Both the position numbers and the translations under genes were made by a program. Below, in pieces: positions 41,031-49,525 of a DNA stretch of 64,000 bases. The number at the start of each line of letters is the position of its first letter. The first letter of the stretch is position 1. The notes beneath the pieces are model-generated. The model did not search any database, had not been told where the DNA came from, and saw only the letters and a list, made by a program, of their open reading frames with translations. The stretch lies in NCBI RefSeq assembly GCF_030372275.1, contig NZ_JAUDDJ010000002.1; one strand, written 5' to 3'. This stretch comes from Lawsonibacter sp900766145 (GTDB lineage Bacteria > Bacillota > Clostridia > Oscillospirales > Oscillospiraceae).

Positions 41031-41954
41031 TTACTGAGCCAGGATCTCGTCCTTGCGCTCCAGCAGCTCGTTGGACATGAGCATCTTCTTGACCTCGTCA
41101 AAGCCCAGACGGGTGACGGTGTCAGCAAAGCGCTCCTTGGGCTCGCCGTAGGCCTTGAAGAGCAGCATGCACTTCTCCACCATGTCCAGCACCTCGTCCT
41201 CACTGGTGAAGATCACATCCAGAGGACGGCCCATGGCGGTGCGCTTGCCCCAGCGGCCGCCCAGATACACCAGGTAGCCGGTGGTCTGGGCCTCAATGGC
41301 GTGGAAGGGGCACTTGCGGATGCAGCGGCCGCAGTGATTGCAGGTGTTGGGGTCAATGACTGCCTTGCCCTCCACCACCTTGGCCACGTGCATGGGGCAC
41401 TCCTTCTCGCACATCTTACAGCCCTTACACAGATCGGGGTGGACCAGGGGAATCCGCTGGCCCACGATGCCCACGTCGTTCAGGTCGGGCTTGACGCAGT
41501 TGTTGGGGCAGCCGCCCACAGCGATCTTGAACTTGTGGGGCAGCTTCACCTGATTGTAGCCCACGAAGAAACGCTCATGGATCTTCTTGGACAGAGCGTA
41601 GGTGTCAATGAGGCCGAACTGGCAGGTGGTACCCTTACAGGAGACCACCGGGCGCACCTTGGCGCCGGTGCCGCCGGTCTCCAGGCCGGCCTGCTCCTTC
41701 AGATACTGACGCAGGGGCTCGATGTTCTCAAAGGGAACCCCCTGAATCTCCATGGTCAGCCGGGTGGTCATGGCAATCTCGCCGCTGCCGAACTTCTTGG
41801 CGGCCTCAGCTACCACCGCGCACTCCTCCGCTGTAATCTTTCCGTTGCGGGTGATGACCCGGCCATTAAACCGGTCAGTGGTCCGCTTGTCCCACAAAAA
41901 GCCCAGGCCCTTAACCCGGGTGATCTCACTCTGAGGGATCTTGTTCTCACTCAT
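41031..41954 (-). CDS. Stand-alone siroheme/4Fe-4S reductase with ferredoxin domain (AsrC-like)
   Basis: A 307-residue protein of the nitrite/sulfite reductase family. An N-terminal half-domain is followed by the siroheme-4Fe4S cysteines (CKGTTCQFG near 107-115 and GGCPNNC near 148-154). An inserted two-cluster ferredoxin domain (CKGCKMCEKECP and CNHCGRCIRKCP) follows. This resembles AsrC of anaerobic sulfite reductase, but no asrA or asrB is nearby, so the electron donor and substrate are unknown. It has its own promoter overlapping the LysR stop codon, and a hairpin in its leader. Confidence 0.85.
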   Translation of the reverse strand: MSENKIPQSEITRVKGLGFLWDKRTTDRFNGRVITRNGKITAEECAVVAEAAKKFGSGEIAMTTRLTMEIQGVPFENIEPLRQYLKEQAGLETGGTGAKVRPVVSCKGTTCQFGLIDTYALSKKIHERFFVGYNQVKLPHKFKIAVGGCPNNCVKPDLNDVGIVGQRIPLVHPDLCKGCKMCEKECPMHVAKVVEGKAVIDPNTCNHCGRCIRKCPFHAIEAQTTGYLVYLGGRWGKRTAMGRPLDVIFTSEDEVLDMVEKCMLLFKAYGEPKERFADTVTRLGFDEVKKMLMSNELLERKDEILAQ

Positions 41955-41978
41955 CGTATTTGTACCTCCCTATTTTCC

Positions 41979-42000
41979 GTGCTGCAAGGAATGGCAGCAC
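41979..42000 (-). promoter_or_regulatory. Leader hairpin of the siroheme reductase gene
   Basis: GTGCTGC (42000-41994 on the minus strand) pairs perfectly with GCAGCAC (41985-41979) around an eight-base loop, just before the ribosome binding site GGGAGGT. It may influence translation. Confidence 0.45.
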
Positions 42001-42095
42001 TGGGCATAAAATCTGCTGCATGTCCAAAGCACCTGGAAGGCTTCCCCTCCTTCCTCTGATGTACAGCCGGCCTTGGACATTCTCTTACAGATACT

Positions 42096-42124
42096 AGAAT
42101 ACAGGAATCCCCTTTCCCTGTCAA
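42096..42124 (-). promoter_or_regulatory. Promoter of the siroheme reductase gene
   Basis: Minus-strand TTGACA (42124-42119), a 17-base spacer and TATTCT (42101-42096). The -35 box overlaps the end of the LysR gene. The leader is about 135 bases. Confidence 0.75.
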
Positions 42125-43035
42125 TCATTTGCCCCACACGGCGTCTCTTCCAGACCCTCGGGGGCAAGCCGCGTAAAGAGTTGCTGATACCGCTGGGCAA
42201 AGACACTGCCTTTGCGCCACAGAAAGGTGATATCGTGGCTCTCCTGAAAATCTTCCAGTGGGATCGCCCGCAACAGTCCCTGCTTCAGCTGAGGCTGGGC
42301 CGCCGCCTGATAGAGAAATCCCACGCCGCAGCCCAAAAGCAGCAGCTGCTTTAATACGTTCATATCGCTGACCTGAATGATACTGCGGAAGTCCTCCACC
42401 GTCCGGTTCTCCCGGCTCAGGGCCCGGCGGATGATCTCCCGGTTGCCGGAACCCGGCTCCCGCACCACCAGAGTCTCCCCCAGCAGATCGGAGAGCACCC
42501 GGGGATCCCGCGCAAACCGATACCGGGCCCCGCACACCGCCAGATAGGGCTCCCGGCGGTAGAGGAGGGAATCGTAGTCGCTCTTACAGAAGTAGCCCTC
42601 CACGATGGCGAAATCCAGCTCTCCCCGGTCCAGATCCGCGCACAGAGTCTCCGTGTTGGAGATTTTCAGGGAGATGGGGGCGTCCGGATACCGCTCATGG
42701 TAGCGGGCCAGGGGCTCTGGAATCAGCGACATGCCTACGGTAGGCGTCACGCCGAAAACCAGCCGGTGGACCTTAGGTCCCGGATCGTGAATGCGGCGGC
42801 GGAGCATCTGCTCATCATGCTTTACCGTCAACGCCATCCCCCGCAATAGCTCTCCCTCCCGGGTGAGAGACAAGCGCTTATTGGCGTAAGTGAACAGGGG
42901 TGCCTCATACTGCTCCTCCAGCCAGCGGATGTGCTGGGAGACAGCGGGCTGGGTGATGTTCAGCTCCTGCGCCGCCCGGGTGTAATTCATATACTGGCAT
43001 ACGGCCAGAAAGGTATCCATTCGAAAATCCAGCAT
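42121..43035 (-). CDS. LysR-family regulator next to chromate transporter genes
   Basis: A 304-residue LysR protein with N-terminal helix-turn-helix (MNYTRAAQELNITQPAVSQHIRWLE) and an effector domain beginning HRLVFGVTPTVGMSL. AGGAGGG lies before ATG 43035; a longer in-frame start at 43059 has no such site. It resembles the CysB/CysL type only in general architecture. Its position between a siroheme reductase and divergent ChrA-type transporters suggests control of one or both. Confidence 0.88.
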   Translation of the reverse strand: MLDFRMDTFLAVCQYMNYTRAAQELNITQPAVSQHIRWLEEQYEAPLFTYANKRLSLTREGELLRGMALTVKHDEQMLRRRIHDPGPKVHRLVFGVTPTVGMSLIPEPLARYHERYPDAPISLKISNTETLCADLDRGELDFAIVEGYFCKSDYDSLLYRREPYLAVCGARYRFARDPRVLSDLLGETLVVREPGSGNREIIRRALSRENRTVEDFRSIIQVSDMNVLKQLLLLGCGVGFLYQAAAQPQLKQGLLRAIPLEDFQESHDITFLWRKGSVFAQRYQQLFTRLAPEGLEETPCGAND

Positions 43036-43092
43036 GGGAATCCCTCCTGGTTTCATCATAACATAACTTTATACATAAATAAAGATAAACAA

Positions 43093-43122
43093 TTTTTCAT
43101 TATGAAAAAAGTATGCTATGAT
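43093..43122 (+). promoter_or_regulatory. Operator palindrome and promoter of the chromate transporter genes
   Basis: TTTTTCAT (43093-43100), one base, ATGAAAAA (43102-43109) is a perfect 17-base palindrome. It covers the -35 position of a plus-strand promoter with -10 TATGAT (43117-43122), and lies 58 bases upstream of the divergent LysR start. Likely LysR-binding site. Confidence 0.5.
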
Positions 43123-43168
43123 AGGGCCACCTCAGAAAGAGAGAGTATGAAAGGGGAAGCAACCTGTT

Positions 43169-43753
43169 ATGAGAACGAAAGAAAACCCGGCACGGATGCT
43201 GTGGCAGCTGTTTAAGGCCACCTTCCTGCTCAGTGCCTTCACCTTCGGCGGCGGCTTTGTGATCGTCTCCCTGATGAAGAAGAAGTTTGTGGAAGACCTG
43301 CAGTGGCTGGAAGAGGAGGAGATGCTGGACATCACCGCCATCGCCCAGTCCTCTCCCGGTCCCATTCCCATCAACGCCTCCGTGATCCTCGGGTACCGGA
43401 TGTACGGCGTGGTGGGCTCCCTGGTGGCCATCCTGGGTACCGCCCTCCCCCCCATGATCATCATCTCGGTTATCTCCGTATTTTATACCCAGTTCCGTAC
43501 CAACCGCATCATCGCCATTGCCCTGCAGGTCATGCGTGCCGGTGTGGCGGCGGTCATCTTTGATGTGGTCATCAACCTGGCCAAGAATGTGATTGCCACC
43601 AAGCGCACCCTCTACATCCTCCTCATGGTCACCGCCTTTGTGGGCAAGGTCATCCTGGGCATGGACGCTATGATCGTGATCCTGTGCTGCCTGGTAGTGG
43701 GTCTGGTGGACCTGGCCATGGAACTGCGCAGCAATCGAAAGGTGGTGGCGTAA
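43169..43753 (+). CDS. Chromate transporter family protein, first half (ChrA-like)
   Basis: A 194-residue membrane protein of the short-chain CHR family with about five to six helices. The hallmark segment FTFGGGFVIVSLMKKKFV occurs near the N-terminus, then AIAQSSPGPIPINASVILGY. Short CHR proteins work as pairs; the partner begins at the next base. In non-resistant anaerobes the natural substrate is unclear; chromate and sulfate are the known anions. Confidence 0.9.
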   Translation: MRTKENPARMLWQLFKATFLLSAFTFGGGFVIVSLMKKKFVEDLQWLEEEEMLDITAIAQSSPGPIPINASVILGYRMYGVVGSLVAILGTALPPMIIISVISVFYTQFRTNRIIAIALQVMRAGVAAVIFDVVINLAKNVIATKRTLYILLMVTAFVGKVILGMDAMIVILCCLVVGLVDLAMELRSNRKVVA

Positions 43754-44329
43754 ATGAACATCCTCACACAGCTGTTCTTCGCCTTCATTCAGGTAGGCAT
43801 GTTTAGTGTGGGCGGCGGCTACGCTGCCATCCCCCTCATCCAGAACCAAATCGTGGACATCCACGGCCTGATGACCCTACCTGAGTTTACCGACCTCATC
43901 ACCATCGCGGAGATGACCCCCGGCCCCATCTCCATCAATTCCGCCACCTTCGTTGGCATGCGCCTGGCGGGCATCCCCGGCGTGCTGCTGTGCACCCTGG
44001 GCTGCATTATTCCCTCCTTCTGCATCTGCCTGGCCCTGGCCCACTTCTACTACAAGTACCGCAGCTTCAGCGGCGTGCAGACCGTTCTGTCCGCCCTGCG
44101 CCCTGCGGTGGTCGCCCTGATCGCCTCCGCCGGACTGTCCATCCTGCTGCTGGGTGTGTTCCAGTCCGACCTGGCCCATGTGGCCCTGTCCAATTTCCGC
44201 TGGATCGAGGCCGTGATCTTTGTGGGCGCTCTGTTCATCCTGCGCAAGTTCCGCCCCAGCGCCATCGCCGTCATCTTCGGCTCCGGCGTGGTAGGCACCG
44301 CAGCTTATCTGCTGCTGGGCCTGGCGTGA
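43754..44329 (+). CDS. Chromate transporter family protein, second half (ChrA-like)
   Basis: A 191-residue partner with the same signatures in inverted-topology form: FSVGGGYAAIPLIQNQIV and TIAEMTPGPISINSATFVG. It starts directly after the stop of the first subunit and ends before a strong terminator. The adjoining siroheme reductase suggests sulfur oxyanion handling, which is inference. Confidence 0.9.
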   Translation: MNILTQLFFAFIQVGMFSVGGGYAAIPLIQNQIVDIHGLMTLPEFTDLITIAEMTPGPISINSATFVGMRLAGIPGVLLCTLGCIIPSFCICLALAHFYYKYRSFSGVQTVLSALRPAVVALIASAGLSILLLGVFQSDLAHVALSNFRWIEAVIFVGALFILRKFRPSAIAVIFGSGVVGTAAYLLLGLA

Positions 44330-44345
44330 GCCTCTCTCCTTTCCA

Positions 44346-44379
44346 CCCGGAACGGGATTTCCCGTTCCGGGCATTTTTT
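44346..44379 (+). terminator. Terminator after the chromate transporter pair
   Basis: CCCGGAACGGG (44346-44356) and CCCGTTCCGGG (44361-44371) with a four-base loop, then six T residues. Confidence 0.9.
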
Positions 44380-44380
44380 C

Positions 44381-44409
44381 TTGTCTTTGACACCCCGCCC
44401 TGCTATCAT
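44381..44409 (+). promoter_or_regulatory. Promoter of the DUF2974 gene
   Basis: TTGTCT (44381-44386), a 17-base spacer and TATCAT (44404-44409), with a leader of about 22 bases. Confidence 0.55.
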
Positions 44410-44437
44410 GGAACCACCATCCAGCAAGGAGGTATGT

Positions 44438-45526
44438 ATGGGAACCATCTTCGACTACCTGGCCTGGCGGGGTGATATCCCCCTTGCTCAGGTCCCCCTC
44501 AATTCGGTGGACGCCCTCATTTTGTCCACCCTGGCCTACGTCCACTTTCAGGATCTGGTGCCCGACCGGCCCGGCCCCGGCGTGCCCTTGGCCCAAGCCG
44601 CCCAGGCTTTTCTCTCCCTTCCGGAAGCTTCTACGGAGGATCGGGTGCGGTGCGACAACGACCGCAAGCTCCTCCGTGCCCTGATCGATGCTCCCCGGTT
44701 TTCCGGACTGACCCTCACCTTCCACCAGGATATCTTCTCCCCTCAGCGAGAGACCCAGTTTGCCGCGCTGGCCATCCGTCTGGACCGGGAAACGGCCTTT
44801 TTAGCTTTCCGGGGCACCGACTCCACCCTGGTGGGCTGGAAAGAGGACTTCAATATGAGCTTTCTGGACACCGTCCCCGCCCAGCAGGCCGCCCTGGACT
44901 ACCTCACCACCTGGGTCGCCCACAGTCCCAGCCCCGTCATCCTGGGCGGCCATTCCAAGGGGGGCAATCTGGCTGTCTACGCCGCCGCCCTGGCCTCTCC
45001 CATGGTACGGGACCGGGTGAAGGCGGTATACAACAACGACGGCCCCGGATTTACCAAAAAGGTACTTACCGCCCCCGGCTATCTGGAGCTCATCCCCCGC
45101 ATCCGCTCCTTTGTCCCCCAGTCCTCGGTGGTGGGGATGCTGCTGGAGCATGAGGACCCTTACACCGTGATCAAAAGCCGTCAGCTGGGTATCTTCCAGC
45201 ACGACCCCTACTCCTGGGAGGTGCAGGGAGGCGGCTTTGTGGTGCTAGACCAGGTAACCCAGGGCAGCCGGAAGCTGGATGAGACCCTGAAAGCCTGGCT
45301 GGAGGCCCTCACCCCCACAGACCGTGAAGTCTTTCTGGACGGCCTATACCAGGCCCTGGCGGGCACCCAGGCCCGCTCCCTGGATGACCTGGCCCAGCCT
45401 AAAAACCTGTACACCGTCTTTCAAGGGCTTACCCGTCTGGACGAGGGCACCCGCCTGAGCATCGCCCGCACCCTGGGTCTGCTGGCCAAGTCGGCCGCCG
45501 GGGTCCTGCTGGACAACGACGACTGA
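44438..45526 (+). CDS. DUF2974 (Mbeg1-like) alpha/beta hydrolase
   Basis: A 362-residue protein beginning MGTIFDYLAWRGDIP, the standard start of the DUF2974 family. The lipase-like elbow GGHSKGGN holds the likely nucleophile serine, and LAFRGTDSTLVGWKEDFNMSF is the usual oxyanion-region block. No signal peptide, so it is cytosolic. The natural substrate of this family is unknown. AAGGAGGT precedes ATG 44438. It appears monocistronic. Confidence 0.88.
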   Translation: MGTIFDYLAWRGDIPLAQVPLNSVDALILSTLAYVHFQDLVPDRPGPGVPLAQAAQAFLSLPEASTEDRVRCDNDRKLLRALIDAPRFSGLTLTFHQDIFSPQRETQFAALAIRLDRETAFLAFRGTDSTLVGWKEDFNMSFLDTVPAQQAALDYLTTWVAHSPSPVILGGHSKGGNLAVYAAALASPMVRDRVKAVYNNDGPGFTKKVLTAPGYLELIPRIRSFVPQSSVVGMLLEHEDPYTVIKSRQLGIFQHDPYSWEVQGGGFVVLDQVTQGSRKLDETLKAWLEALTPTDREVFLDGLYQALAGTQARSLDDLAQPKNLYTVFQGLTRLDEGTRLSIARTLGLLAKSAAGVLLDNDD

Positions 45527-45535
45527 CACGCGCTC

Positions 45536-45585
45536 TTTACATCCCCCTGAAATCTGCTATACTAAATGATTAGTGCAGCAGATTT
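45536..45585 (+). promoter_or_regulatory. Promoter of the DUF554 gene with flanking inverted repeat
   Basis: TTTACA (45536-45541), a 16-base spacer and TATACT (45558-45563). An inverted repeat AAATCTGC (45550-45557) / GCAGATTT (45578-45585) brackets the -10 box and start site, so a repressor could bind here. Confidence 0.5.
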
Positions 45586-45598
45586 TGGGGGTGTTTTT

Positions 45599-46342
45599 AT
45601 GGTGGGCATGGGTACCATCGCCAACGTACTGGCTATCGTGGTGGGCGGCTGCATCGGCCTGCTGGCCAAGGGCGGACTGAAGCAGCACTACCAGGACAGC
45701 GTGATCCGCTCTCTGGGACTGGCCACCCTGTTTATCGGGGCGGGCGGGGCTCTGTGCGGAATGCTGGTGGTGAAGGGCGGCGGTCTTACCACCATCAGCA
45801 CCCGAGACACCCTGTTTATGATCCTCTCCCTGGCCCTGGGCACCCTGGTGGGAGAATTTTTTGACTTTGACGGCAAGATGGAGCGGCTGGGGGTATGGCT
45901 CAAGGCCCGGGCAGACCGCCGCGGCGGCGACAACCAGTTTGTCCAGGGCTTCGTCACCGCCTCTCTGGTGGTGTGCATCGGGGCCATGGCCATTGTGGGC
46001 TCTATCCAGGACGGCCTGTCCGGCGACCCTTCCACCCTGTACACCAAGTCCATTCTGGACTTTCTCATTGTGATGATCTTTGCCTCCACCTACGGCAAGG
46101 GAGCCATCTTCTCCGCTCTGCCGGTGGGCGTCCTCCAGGGGGCGGTCACCCTGTGCGCTGGACTCCTCTCCCCCGTATTCAGCCAGCCTGTCATTGACAA
46201 CCTGTCCTTCCTGGGCAGCATGCTCATCTTCTGCGTGGGGGTAAACCTGTGCTTTGGCACCAAGTTCAAGGTGGCCAACATGCTGCCCGCCCTGGTCTTT
46301 GGGGCAGTGTTTACCGCCGTTGGCCCTCTCCTCCCCTTTTAA
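45599..46342 (+). CDS. DUF554 membrane protein
   Basis: A 247-residue integral membrane protein with about seven hydrophobic segments. GTIANVLAIVVGGCIGLLAK at the start and the ALGTLVGEFFDFDGKMERLG loop are the DUF554 (YdfK/YqgA) pattern. Function of the family is not established; transport is assumed. GGGGGTG five bases before ATG 45599 supports the start; ATG 45608 is an alternative. Confidence 0.85.
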   Translation: MVGMGTIANVLAIVVGGCIGLLAKGGLKQHYQDSVIRSLGLATLFIGAGGALCGMLVVKGGGLTTISTRDTLFMILSLALGTLVGEFFDFDGKMERLGVWLKARADRRGGDNQFVQGFVTASLVVCIGAMAIVGSIQDGLSGDPSTLYTKSILDFLIVMIFASTYGKGAIFSALPVGVLQGAVTLCAGLLSPVFSQPVIDNLSFLGSMLIFCVGVNLCFGTKFKVANMLPALVFGAVFTAVGPLLPF

Positions 46343-46352
46343 ATACTATCCT

Positions 46353-46393
46353 TTTGCCCCGAGCTGCACACAACGGCCCGGGGCAAACTTTTT
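46353..46393 (+). terminator. Terminator after the DUF554 gene
   Basis: TTTGCCCCG (46353-46361) and CGGGGCAAA (46379-46387) stem, followed by CTTTTT. Confidence 0.8.
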
Positions 46394-46454
46394 CGTGGGA
46401 TTTCCCGTAAAGCCCCGTATATACAAATAGAAACAACAACCAGGAGGTGAGGAC

Positions 46455-46994
46455 ATGGACCCATCGGCATGGATGGAGCGGCTCAGGCAGGACGACCACC
46501 AGGCCCTGGAGCAGCTGCTGACCCACTATGACGGCATGCTGCGCTATATTATCTCTGGCATGCTCTCCGACCCCCAGGACCGGGAGGACTGTCTGGCCCA
46601 GGTCCGCTCCAAACTGTGGGAAGGGCGGCACCAGTACGACCGGGAGAAGGCCAGCCCCGCCACCTGGCTCACCGCACTGTGCCGCAACGCCGCCTACGAT
46701 CACCTGCGCGCTCAGCGCCGCCGGGGCGATTGGGATGAACTGGACCCCCGCCGCCCCGACCCGGCCCCTGGGCCGGAGGAGCAGGTACTGCGCCAGGAGC
46801 GGATTCAGCGGCTCCAAGAGGCGGTGAACCGGCTGTCCGCCCGGGACCGTACCCTCTTCTACCGAAAATACTACTACCTCCAGTCCACCGCCCGGATCGC
46901 CGCGGAGCTAGGCACCACGGAGCGGGCGGTAGAGGGGAAGCTCTACCGCATCCGCAAACGCCTGCAAACGCTGTTAGGAGGTGACGCGCTGTGA
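46455..46994 (+). CDS. ECF-type RNA polymerase sigma factor
   Basis: A 179-residue sigma-70 family protein containing region 2 (about 10-75; LEQLLTHYDGMLRYIISGM, DCLAQVRSKLWEG, ATWLTALCRNAAYDHLRAQRR) and region 4 (about 120-172; LSARDRTLFYRKYYYLQSTARIAAELGTTERAVEGKLYRIRKRL), with no region 1 or 3. AGGAGGTGAGGAC precedes the ATG. Its stop overlaps the GTG of the next gene, the usual arrangement for a sigma factor and its anti-sigma partner. The target promoters are unknown. Confidence 0.9.
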   Translation: MDPSAWMERLRQDDHQALEQLLTHYDGMLRYIISGMLSDPQDREDCLAQVRSKLWEGRHQYDREKASPATWLTALCRNAAYDHLRAQRRRGDWDELDPRRPDPAPGPEEQVLRQERIQRLQEAVNRLSARDRTLFYRKYYYLQSTARIAAELGTTERAVEGKLYRIRKRLQTLLGGDAL

Positions 46995-48568
46995 AACCGG
47001 ATGAATTTGATCTCCATTTGATGGACGAGATATCCCAGCTTCCGCCCCCCGAACCGGAGGTGGAGGACTACACCCCCTGGCAGGCCTCCATCCGAAAGAT
47101 CATCTGGGGCATGGTGCTGGTCACGTTCCGCTTGGAATTTTTCTATCTCCAGTACCTGCTGCCCCTGCTGGGAGCCACATTGCTCTATCTAGGCTACCGC
47201 TCCCTGCGAAAAAGCGACCCCTGGTTTACCCTGTGCTGGGGCCTGTCCGCCTTCCTGCTGGTGTTCCACATGGTCTCAGACATTCTCGCCGCTACCCCCC
47301 TGCTGTCAGCCCTGGAACAAAATGTCTGGACCAACGCCTTTCTCATTGCCCTGACGATAGCCGCCAATGTTTTGCTTCTCTTCGCCCTGCGGGCGGGGAT
47401 TCGCCGCCGCTTTGTCTCGATCACGGAAGAAAAGCCCAAGGACTGGCTGGGCCGTGGGCTCATGGCCTACCTTCTGTCTCTGGCCATTACTCTGTGGGTC
47501 ACCCTGGACCCGGCTACGGAACCCTCCTTCTTTGGCTACTCTATCACCAACGACTGGCTCTACTATGGCCGGGGTATTGCCGTCATCGTGTTCCAGATCT
47601 ACTTGCTGGTCTGCATTTTCCGCCAGAGTGAGGCCCTGGCGGGCCGGGGCTATGACATTGCACCCGCGCCGGTGCGGGTACCGGGCAAGCGCTTGGTGCT
47701 GGGCGTCTTTCTCCTGGTTCTGCTGGCTATTCCCCCCGCCCTGTGGCTCAGCTGCCGCCTGCCCACCGGGGAGGCCCAGCAGGTCGCCGGCCCCCTGGCT
47801 GGCGACCAGGCCGCCGTGCGGGACCATCTGGTGGAGCTGGGCCTACCCCAGGAGCTGGCCGACACTCTGGACGAGGCGGAGCTTACCCGCTGCAAGGACG
47901 CCTACGCCGTTCAGACTGGGTCCTGGATCGACCTGAACCTCACGGATGACACGGTCCCCCAGACCGAAGGAACTGATCTTCTTGTCCCGTTGGACAACGC
48001 CCAGGCCCGCTTCTCCGTGTGGCTGGTCTTTCTCCCCCAGGGGCAGGTACGGTGGTACTACTTCTTCCGGTACGACACCCTGCCGTCCCTGCGCCTTCAG
48101 GAACAGTTCTCCCTGAGCGTATCGGGCAACGACGCTCACGATGACTACACCGCCGCCCTGCTCTGGCAGGAGGGGGAGACCACCTACCTCTCCCATCCCC
48201 AGGTCCAGCTGGCAGGCGGCCAGACCGCCGAAGAGCTCACCGCAGAGCAGCAGTGGTGGTATGAGGAAGAATTGGAGCGCCTGGGGTACCTCCACTACGC
48301 GCCTTATTTCTCCTTCTCCATCCCCCAAAAGGCCACCGCGCTGGGCGGCTATCTGGCCTATACCGCTGATGCCAGCGAGCAGTTAGACCAGGAAAATACC
48401 TATAATTATTACGACTTCACCCATCTCCTGCTCCGCCGCCAGACCGCTTTGCTCCACTATCCCTTCCGCTCCATCGACGACCTGGGGGGCTTGAGCTCTT
48501 TGGGCGCTTACGGCCCCATCCGCTCCGCCTACGGAACCTTTGAGCACTCCGCTCCCTTCCCCCAGTAA
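46991..48568 (+). CDS. Multi-pass membrane protein with large extracytosolic domain, probable partner of the ECF sigma factor
   Basis: A 525-residue protein starting at GTG 46991, overlapping the sigma stop by four bases. A cytosolic N-terminus (1-45) beginning MKPDEFDLHLMDEISQL resembles short sigma-binding segments. About six membrane helices follow (roughly 48-260), then an external domain of about 265 residues rich in Trp, Tyr, Gln and Glu. No zinc-binding HxxxCxxC anti-sigma motif is visible. I infer a regulator of the sigma factor from the overlap and topology, not from homology. Confidence 0.6.
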   Translation: MKPDEFDLHLMDEISQLPPPEPEVEDYTPWQASIRKIIWGMVLVTFRLEFFYLQYLLPLLGATLLYLGYRSLRKSDPWFTLCWGLSAFLLVFHMVSDILAATPLLSALEQNVWTNAFLIALTIAANVLLLFALRAGIRRRFVSITEEKPKDWLGRGLMAYLLSLAITLWVTLDPATEPSFFGYSITNDWLYYGRGIAVIVFQIYLLVCIFRQSEALAGRGYDIAPAPVRVPGKRLVLGVFLLVLLAIPPALWLSCRLPTGEAQQVAGPLAGDQAAVRDHLVELGLPQELADTLDEAELTRCKDAYAVQTGSWIDLNLTDDTVPQTEGTDLLVPLDNAQARFSVWLVFLPQGQVRWYYFFRYDTLPSLRLQEQFSLSVSGNDAHDDYTAALLWQEGETTYLSHPQVQLAGGQTAEELTAEQQWWYEEELERLGYLHYAPYFSFSIPQKATALGGYLAYTADASEQLDQENTYNYYDFTHLLLRRQTALLHYPFRSIDDLGGLSSLGAYGPIRSAYGTFEHSAPFPQ

Positions 48569-48574
48569 CTGCAC

Positions 48575-48605
48575 ATCCCGCCGGAACTCCCGGCGGGATT
48601 TTTTT
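48575..48605 (+). terminator. Terminator after the sigma factor operon
   Basis: ATCCCGCCGG (48575-48584) and CCGGCGGGAT (48590-48599) with a five-base loop and seven T residues. Confidence 0.9.
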
Positions 48606-48673
48606 GCCCTCCTCTGGAAAAGCGGAGCCCATTTTGATACAATGAAGAAAATGCGAAGAAAGAGGGAATGTGT

Positions 48674-49513
48674 ATGCGTACCATCCAAGCCGCCGCCCTG
48701 ACCGAGGCGGTGGCCCGCCTGTGTATCCAGGCCAACACCTACCTGCCCGCCGACATTGTGGCCGCCCTGGACCGGCAGCGCAAGGCTGAGCCCTGGCCCC
48801 TGGCCAAGGAGACTTTGGGCCTTCTGTGGGACAACATGAAGCTGGCCGAGGAGACTCACATGCCCGTCTGCCAGGACACCGGCATGGCCTGCGTATTTGT
48901 GGAGCTGGGCCAGGATGTGCATATCGAGGGCGACTTTGAGGCCGCCATCCACGAGGGTGTGCGCCAAGGTTACGGAGAGGGGTATCTCCGCAAGTCCATC
49001 GTAGGCGACCCCCTGCGCCGGGTGAACACCGAGGACAACACCCCCGCCACCATCACCGTCCGCCTGGTTCCCGGGGACCGGTGTACCCTCACCGTGGCCC
49101 CCAAAGGCTTTGGCAGTGAGAATATGAGCCGCCTGGGAATGCTCAAGCCCGCTGACGGCGTGGAGGGCGTCAAAAACTTTGTTATTGAAACCGTGCGTCT
49201 GGCCGGCTCCAACCCCTGTCCCCCCATTGTGCTGGGCATCGGCATCGGCGGAAGCTTTGACAAGGTGGCCTATCTGGCCAAGCATGCCCTGCTGCGCCCC
49301 ATCGACCAGCCCAATCCCGACCCCTTCTACGCCCAGCTGGAGCAGGAGCTGCTGGAGTCTATTAACGCCCTGGGCGTCGGTCCTCAGGGCTTCGGCGGAC
49401 AGACCACCTGCCTTGGCCTGTCCATTGAGACCGCCCCCACCCATGTGGCCGGGCTGCCGGTGGCCGTCAATGTGAGCTGCCACGTGACCCGCCGGGCCAC
49501 GGTGGAGCTGTAA
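48674..49513 (+). CDS. Fumarate hydratase class I, alpha subunit
   Basis: A 279-residue subunit of the iron-sulfur fumarase/tartrate dehydratase family. The cluster cysteines lie in MPVCQDTGMACVF, AGSNPCPPIVLGIGIGG and GGQTTCLGLS. With the beta subunit it interconverts fumarate and malate; L-tartrate dehydratase is the alternative. GAGGGA lies six bases before ATG 48674; the earlier ATG 48668 overlaps that spacing. A 48-codon gene intervenes before the beta subunit gene. Confidence 0.92.
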   Translation: MRTIQAAALTEAVARLCIQANTYLPADIVAALDRQRKAEPWPLAKETLGLLWDNMKLAEETHMPVCQDTGMACVFVELGQDVHIEGDFEAAIHEGVRQGYGEGYLRKSIVGDPLRRVNTEDNTPATITVRLVPGDRCTLTVAPKGFGSENMSRLGMLKPADGVEGVKNFVIETVRLAGSNPCPPIVLGIGIGGSFDKVAYLAKHALLRPIDQPNPDPFYAQLEQELLESINALGVGPQGFGGQTTCLGLSIETAPTHVAGLPVAVNVSCHVTRRATVEL

Positions 49514-49525
49514 AGGAGGCTTTCC

